From assembly GCA_964415935.1 (NCBI GenBank), contig CAYQCH010000004.1:1-43327 (forward strand): 43,327 nucleotides of DNA, read 5' to 3'. The translations under genes were made by a program, and so were the position numbers. This document shows, piece after piece, positions 38,982 through 43,327 of this stretch (position 1 is its first letter; every line of letters begins with the position of its first letter). A model generated the notes under the pieces. It saw only the letters and a list, made by a program, of their open reading frames with translations, did not search any database and was not told the origin of the DNA. This DNA comes from CAYQCH01 sp964415935 (lineage in GTDB: Bacteria > Patescibacteriota > Patescibacteriia > VMEV01 > CAYQCH01).

Positions 38982-39536
38982 ATGAATCCGTATATTCAAC
39001 AGCACGAATCAGAATTCCGGGCCGCTATCGAGCATTTTAAGAAGGAATTAAGCCATCTTCGTACGGGACAAGCCAATCCTGAACTGGTGGAAGGCGTGTT
39101 CGTAAACGCCTACGGGACAAACACTCCCTTAAAACAGGTCGCCAGTATTACCGTGCCAGAACCTAAGCTGCTGGTAGTCCAACCATGGGATAAGGGTATT
39201 CTCAAAGATATCGAGAAAGCCATTACCGCCGCGAACCTGGGATTTTCGCCCGTCAATGATGGAAATGTCATCCGGTTGCCTATGCCGCCAATGACGGAAG
39301 AAAACCGCAAAGATTTAGCCAAAATCGTGAAAGAAAAGGCGGAAAAAGCGCGTGTTGGCATCCGTCAGCTGCGTGAAAAAGTAAAAGACGCCATCCAGGA
39401 TGCTGAAAAGGCCAAACAAATGTCGGAAGACGACAAGTTTAAATATCTCAAAGATCTGGACAAATGGACCTCTGATCAGATAGAGCAGATCAACACGGCA
39501 GCTGAGTCAAAAACGGCCCAGCTGATGACCGTCTAA
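38982..39536 (+). CDS. frr: Ribosome recycling factor
   Basis: RRF splits the post-termination ribosome together with EF-G. The 184-residue protein has the normal length and layout: a helical arm with LRTGQANPELVEGVFVNAYG (about 27-46), then the beta domain with PLKQVASITVPEPKLLVVQPWD and the closing three-helix bundle with LPMPPMTEENRKDLAKIVKE, split here at its Pro-rich start. The final helix includes LDKWTSDQIEQIN. It is the first gene of a unit with rseP and proS. In many bacteria uppS, cdsA and dxr stand between frr and rseP; here they are absent and rseP follows after 1 nt. Confidence 0.97.
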   Translation: MNPYIQQHESEFRAAIEHFKKELSHLRTGQANPELVEGVFVNAYGTNTPLKQVASITVPEPKLLVVQPWDKGILKDIEKAITAANLGFSPVNDGNVIRLPMPPMTEENRKDLAKIVKEKAEKARVGIRQLREKVKDAIQDAEKAKQMSEDDKFKYLKDLDKWTSDQIEQINTAAESKTAQLMTV

Positions 39537-39537
39537 T

Positions 39538-40653
39538 ATGTTTACGACCATCATTACATTCATCGTCGTTTTGGCCGTGTTAATCCTGGTCCACGAGCTT
39601 GGCCATTTTTGGGCGGCCAAAAAAGCAGGATGCACCGTGGAAGAGTTTGGCATCGGATTTCCGCCGCGGTTGTTTGCCTTCAAGCGCGGAGACACCGTGT
39701 ATAGCGTTAATATTTTTCCTGTCGGTGGATTCGTAAAGATCAAAGGCGAGAACGGCGACGACGCCCCGGACGAAAAAAGTTTTGTCACCAAATCATTCGG
39801 ATGGAAATCGTTGATTATCTCCGCCGGCGTGCTGATGAATGTTGCTTTGGCCTACGTTCTTATCAGCAGCAACCTCCTCTTTGGGGTGCCGGTCATTGTT
39901 GATGGACAAGACTTTGGCGCTAGCGCGCGCTTGCAAAATGCGAAAGTCGCTGTGATAGAAGTTTTGCCTGATTCGCCGGCACACAAGGCCGGTATCGCTG
40001 TGGGCGACGCCATTGTCGGCATTAATGGCACGCCGATGGAAACGGTCGGGCAAACCATTCAGCGTATTGCCGATACCGGCACCGACCCCATGCGCATCGC
40101 AGTGTCCCGCAACGGAGAGACAGAGATTTTTACGGTGGCAGCGGAGTCCATCCCCGAATTGAGCCGGGTGGCGCTGGGCGTGGGTCTCGCCGAAACGGCT
40201 GATTTGTCATATCCGTGGTATACCGCCTGGTGGTATGGCCTGCAAAGAACGCTTCTGACGCTATGGCTTATCGTACAGGCCTTTGCCGTCATGATCGCCA
40301 GCCTGTTTCGCAACGGTTCACCCGGAGCCGACGTCGCCGGACCTATTGGTATTGCCGTACTGACGGGTGAGGTCGCCCGCCTGGGATGGGCCCATCTTGT
40401 TCAGTTTACGGCACTGCTCTCGTTGAATCTGGCTGTTATCAATATTTTACCGCTCCCGGCTCTGGACGGCGGACGCCTCGCCTTAATTGTCATGGAGCGA
40501 CTGCGAGGCAAAAAAATCCGCGTGAACATCGAGCAATGGATTCATGTCGTCGGGTTCGCTTTTTTAATCGTCCTGATGGTGGCTGTCACGGCACGAGACC
40601 TCGGCAAGTACGGCCAGGGAATTTGGCATGCCATTACGCAATTATTTACCTAA
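39538..40653 (+). CDS. rseP: Site-2 protease RseP (RIP metalloprotease)
   Basis: RseP cuts membrane-spanning proteins within the bilayer, including anti-sigma factors. The 371-residue protein has the zinc-binding H19-E-L-G-H23 in the first helix, a PDZ domain at about 130-200 (VIEVLPDSPAHKAGIAVGDAI) and the second zinc motif L309-D-G311 (LPALDGGRL) near the C-terminal helices. The length is in the short range for the family, consistent with a single PDZ domain rather than the two of E. coli. The anti-sigma-like membrane protein at 10064-11443 is a conceivable substrate, since it has one membrane helix, but this is only inference. The gene starts 1 nt after frr and is followed by proS. Confidence 0.94.
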   Translation: MFTTIITFIVVLAVLILVHELGHFWAAKKAGCTVEEFGIGFPPRLFAFKRGDTVYSVNIFPVGGFVKIKGENGDDAPDEKSFVTKSFGWKSLIISAGVLMNVALAYVLISSNLLFGVPVIVDGQDFGASARLQNAKVAVIEVLPDSPAHKAGIAVGDAIVGINGTPMETVGQTIQRIADTGTDPMRIAVSRNGETEIFTVAAESIPELSRVALGVGLAETADLSYPWYTAWWYGLQRTLLTLWLIVQAFAVMIASLFRNGSPGADVAGPIGIAVLTGEVARLGWAHLVQFTALLSLNLAVINILPLPALDGGRLALIVMERLRGKKIRVNIEQWIHVVGFAFLIVLMVAVTARDLGKYGQGIWHAITQLFT

Positions 40654-40663
40654 CAGCACGAAC

Positions 40664-41905
40664 ATGCGCCTTTCACAGTTATTCACGAAAACCATCCGCG
40701 ACGTTTCAGAGGACGAGGTCAGCAAAAACGCCCGGCTGCTCATTCGTGCCGGATATATCAACAAACTGACCGCCGGCGTGTATACATACTTACCGCTTGG
40801 CCTACGCGTATTAAACAAGGTTATGCGCATTGTGCGCGAAGAAATCAACGGCATCGGCGGCCAGGAGGTGTTGATGCCGGCGTTGCAGCCCAAACAGCTG
40901 TGGGAGCAAACGCAGCGCTGGGATAACTTTGACGCATTGTTTAAGGTCCAGAGCCGATGGGGAGCGTGGGAATACGGGTTGGGCCCGACGCATGAAGAAG
41001 TCGTGGTCCCGCTTGTAAAGCAGTTTGTCCAATCGTATCGGCACCTGCCCGTGTCCGTGTACCAGATCCAGACCAAGTTCCGCGATGAAGCGCGCGCAAA
41101 ATCCGGCATCTTGCGCGGCCGGGAATTTATCATGAAAGATTTGTACAGCTTTCATGCCGATGAAGAAGATCGCGCGAATTATTATGAAAAGTGCATTGCC
41201 GCGTATAACAACATTTTTCAGCGCGCCGGTTTTAAGGACATCTTGAAAACAGAGGCGTCTGGCGGCAGCTTCAGCACCAAATTTTCTCATGAATTCCAGG
41301 CGGTTTGCGATGCGGGGGAAGATGTTGTGGTGTTTTGTGCCGCTTGCAAATGGGCTCAAAACGTGGAAATCACCCAGAAAAAAGCGGGGGAGGCCTGTCC
41401 GAACGGAGATGGCACGCTTCAAGAAGCAAAAACCATCGAAGTGGGAAATATTTTTGATCTTGGCGTAAAGTTTTCAGAAGCATTTGACGTCAAATACAAG
41501 GACAAGAATGGAGAAAGCAAGCCCGTCATTATTGGCTGTTACGGGATTGGCATCAGCCGCATGGTCGGCACACTAGTGGAGCAGCATGGCGACGAAAAAG
41601 GGTTGGTCTGGCCGGCGTCTGTGGCTCCGTATGCGGCGCATATCGTGCCTTTGGGCAAGAAGGAAGAAGTCAAAGCCCGCGCCGAAACGCTTTACCATGC
41701 GCTAAGCAAAGCCGGTGTAGAGGCGATCATTGACGATCGCGAGGCATCCAACGGCGAAAAACTGTCCGACGCCGACCTGTTGGGCATGCCAGTACGGCTG
41801 ATTGTAAGCGAAAAGACAGGGGAAAAAGTTGAATGGAAAAACCGAGCGGCCGGAGAGGCGGTTTTGCTGACGCATGAAGAAGCCTTGACCCGATTAATCC
41901 AGTAA
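40664..41905 (+). CDS. proS: Prolyl-tRNA synthetase, short form without editing insertion
   Basis: ProRS charges tRNA-Pro with proline. The 413-residue protein has the class II motifs: an N-terminal RLSQLFTKTIRDV leading into LLIRAGYINKLTAGVYTYLPLG, motif 2 FRDEARAKSGILRGREFIMKD and motif 3 around IIGCYGIGISRMVGT, then an anticodon-binding domain. Bacterial ProRS of about 570 residues carries a 180-residue insertion (INS) between motifs 2 and 3 that clears mischarged alanine; here the two are separated only by a short segment with CAACKWAQNVE. Short ProRS forms are known from alphaproteobacteria. ATG 40664 is chosen because an in-frame start at 40628 would overlap the end of rseP. No free-standing editing protein is in the window. 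Confidence 0.94.
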   Translation: MRLSQLFTKTIRDVSEDEVSKNARLLIRAGYINKLTAGVYTYLPLGLRVLNKVMRIVREEINGIGGQEVLMPALQPKQLWEQTQRWDNFDALFKVQSRWGAWEYGLGPTHEEVVVPLVKQFVQSYRHLPVSVYQIQTKFRDEARAKSGILRGREFIMKDLYSFHADEEDRANYYEKCIAAYNNIFQRAGFKDILKTEASGGSFSTKFSHEFQAVCDAGEDVVVFCAACKWAQNVEITQKKAGEACPNGDGTLQEAKTIEVGNIFDLGVKFSEAFDVKYKDKNGESKPVIIGCYGIGISRMVGTLVEQHGDEKGLVWPASVAPYAAHIVPLGKKEEVKARAETLYHALSKAGVEAIIDDREASNGEKLSDADLLGMPVRLIVSEKTGEKVEWKNRAAGEAVLLTHEEALTRLIQ

Positions 41906-41920
41906 CGGCCGGCGGCGCCT

Positions 41921-42976
41921 ATGTTCCAGCGATTCTTCAAGCAATTTTCCAAGGACGTGGCCATTGATTTGGGCACGAGCAATACGCTGGTGTACGTAAA
42001 AGATCGCGGCGTTATCGTACATGAACCATCTGTGGTCGCCGTAAACATGAAAACGGACCAGATTTTGGCCGTGGGGAAAGAAGCGCTGGCCATGTTGGGC
42101 AAGGCGCCGCCGCATATCCAGATTGTCCATCCGTTGGAGGACGGCATTATTTCCGACTTTGAGGTCTGTGAAAAAATGCTTCGCTTTTTTTTAGACAAAA
42201 TAAATGCCGATCAATTCCAGCTTCTGCCGAGGCCGCGTGTGCTGGTGTCCATCCCGCTGGATCTGACAGAAGTGGAAAAAAAAGCCGTGGAAGACGCCGT
42301 ACTTGGCGCCGGCGCGCGCGAGGTATTGCTCTGCGAGCAGATCATGGCTGGCGCTATCGGCGCGCGTTTGCCCATTGAAGACCCTCAAGGCACCATGGTT
42401 GTGGATTTAGGCGGCGGACGTACGGAGATTGCCGTGATTTCTCTCAGCGGTATCGTCACATTTAAAAGCCTGCTCATGGCCGGTACGGAGCTGAACAACG
42501 ACATTATCCAGTTCGCGCGCAATGAATTTAACATCCTGCTTGGCGAAAACATGGCTGAGCAAGCCAAAATCAAAATCGGGTCTGCTGCGCCGCTCGCGCA
42601 GTCCCTGGACATGCGCATCCGCGGACGCAATCTCATCTCCGGCCTTCCGAAAGAAGTCATGATTACCGACGGGCAAGTGCGCCATTCCTTGTCGCGCTCC
42701 ATCGGTTTTATCATCGATAACATCAAGGCAACTCTGGAAGTAACGCCGCCGGAGCTCGTCGCCGATATCTACGAGCGCGGCATCACATTATTCGGCGCCG
42801 GCGCCCAGCTTAAAGGTTTGGATGCCGCTATTTCCCAGGCGATGAGCATACCCGTGCATATTGCCGACGACCCGGCCACCTGCGTGGTGCGCGGCCTGGG
42901 CATTATCCTTGAAGATGTTGAGGCGATGTCCGAAGTTATCATTGCGTCTACCCAGCAGGAGTCCATAATCAAGTGA
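41921..42976 (+). CDS. mreB: Divergent second MreB-like protein
   Basis: This 351-residue actin-like protein is a diverged MreB/Mbl paralogue. Phosphate-1 is intact (AIDLGTSNTLVYV, about 13-25) and the N-terminal MFQRFFKQF is amphipathic. Several conserved sites differ. The Glu-Glu-Pro stretch near the catalytic glutamate is Cys138-Glu139-Gln140 (LLCEQIMAGAIGARLP). Phosphate-2 has Arg167 instead of Thr (DLGGGRTE). The adenosine motif reads FGAGAQLKGLD rather than GGGALLRGLD. ATP turnover may therefore be altered. mreC begins 4 nt downstream, so this copy, not the more canonical one at 36963, has the classical mreB-mreC position. It could be a shape-determining filament that works with the first copy. 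Confidence 0.88.
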   Translation: MFQRFFKQFSKDVAIDLGTSNTLVYVKDRGVIVHEPSVVAVNMKTDQILAVGKEALAMLGKAPPHIQIVHPLEDGIISDFEVCEKMLRFFLDKINADQFQLLPRPRVLVSIPLDLTEVEKKAVEDAVLGAGAREVLLCEQIMAGAIGARLPIEDPQGTMVVDLGGGRTEIAVISLSGIVTFKSLLMAGTELNNDIIQFARNEFNILLGENMAEQAKIKIGSAAPLAQSLDMRIRGRNLISGLPKEVMITDGQVRHSLSRSIGFIIDNIKATLEVTPPELVADIYERGITLFGAGAQLKGLDAAISQAMSIPVHIADDPATCVVRGLGIILEDVEAMSEVIIASTQQESIIK

Positions 42977-42980
42977 TCCT

Positions 42981-43327
42981 ATGGCCAAATACGCACAACG
43001 ATACCGCATGCTGTTGCCGGGACTTGTCGCCATGGTCGCGGTTTTTTCACTCCTGAAGCTGTTGGGGCTCCTGGACCCTGTGCGCTCATTTGCGATGGCT
43101 ACCACCCAACCGCTGACCACGCGGCTGTACCAGGCCGGCACTGCCGTGCGCAACATGTTCCGGACACCGGCTGATATTACCAGCCTGCAGGAGGAGGCGG
43201 AGCGCCTGCGCAACGAAAACCAGGGGCTGCGACAACAAATCGCGGCATTGCAGCAAGCGGAACAAGACAATATAAACCTCCGCCAGTTGCTTGATTTTTT
43301 CGAAGATGACGCCAAAGACTTGCCGCG
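42981..43327 (+). CDS. mreC: Rod-shape-determining protein MreC, 3' end outside the window
   Basis: Only the first 115 residues are present; the frame is still open at the last base. The start MAKYAQRYRM is followed by a membrane helix (about 11-30), a loop with TTQPLTTRLYQAG and a coiled coil from about 65 (LQEEAERLRNENQGLRQQIA and on to LRQLLDFF). This is the MreC pattern: a bitopic protein that links MreB filaments to the wall-synthesis enzymes outside. The position 4 nt after an mreB paralogue supports it. The C-terminal beta domains and the likely following mreD and penicillin-binding protein genes lie beyond the edge. Confidence 0.88.
   Translation, partial: MAKYAQRYRMLLPGLVAMVAVFSLLKLLGLLDPVRSFAMATTQPLTTRLYQAGTAVRNMFRTPADITSLQEEAERLRNENQGLRQQIAALQQAEQDNINLRQLLDFFEDDAKDLP

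Noticed and set aside
1..43327. CRISPR arrays, insertion sequences, phage or integron elements
   Set aside because: I saw no evenly spaced repeats, transposase or integrase motifs, or attachment-site-like duplications; the small HTH gene alone does not indicate a mobile element.

Overview
The window reads as a chromosomal piece of a small-genome bacterium of the Patescibacteria (Candidate Phyla Radiation) type. This is inferred from gene families: DUF4012 and DUF5667-like proteins, a secreted repeat domain common on CPR surfaces, and several enzymes in shortened form (Mfd, UvrC, ProRS). TGA is used as an ordinary stop, which excludes the TGA-glycine lineages. Finer placement (Uhrbacteria/Magasanikbacteria-like) is only a guess. 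A scaffold gap of exactly 100 N lies at 6958-7057. Nearly everything is on the + strand; the exceptions are a small HTH regulator, a three-helix membrane protein and one tRNA.

Layout. 1-4531: recJ (5' end cut off), an RNase HI gene and mfd. 4542-4941: a well-formed promoter and the RNase P RNA gene, running straight into a polyprenyl-phosphate sugar transferase and a GT4 glycosyltransferase that is broken by the gap. 7058-9029: the end of a polytopic membrane protein and a membrane-anchored HtrA/PDZ protein that has lost two catalytic residues. 9063-9398 (-): a HTH regulator with a palindromic operator. 9423-15542: an ECF sigma factor, its overlapping DUF5667 membrane partner, a long structured leader and a 1250-residue S-layer-like protein. 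15559-18394: a TPR-like protein, an Ig-like/surface-repeat protein and a FtsB/DivIC-like protein. 18400-19123: tRNA-Thr and the three-helix membrane protein, divergent from the next operon over a palindromic -10 element. 19135-21637: an RlpA-like secreted protein overlapping ftsE and then ftsX. 21634-21803: tRNA-Gln. 21828-24253: a nitrilase-family hydrolase and murJ. 24256-31345: uvrB-uvrA-uvrC and a cyclophilin lipoprotein. 31365-37976: a membrane protein, three GT2 glycosyltransferases, a DUF4012 protein and mreB. 37987-43327: holB, frr, rseP, proS, a second divergent mreB and the start of mreC.

Two themes dominate. One is nucleotide excision repair: all three uvr genes are contiguous, with mfd and recJ nearby. 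The other is the cell envelope: S-layer, surface polysaccharide transferases, lipid II flippase, FtsEX with a secreted partner, two MreB paralogues, MreC and RseP. The likeliest place for something new is the envelope block 9423-18394. It combines a sigma/anti-sigma pair, a heavily structured S-layer leader with a tiny upstream ORF, and a shared surface-repeat domain in two secreted proteins. Two sequence-level patterns also stand out. Several promoters place the start codon only 9-16 nt after the -10, implying leaderless or very short leaders. Both tRNA genes are preceded by the same promoter-hairpin-tRNA arrangement.
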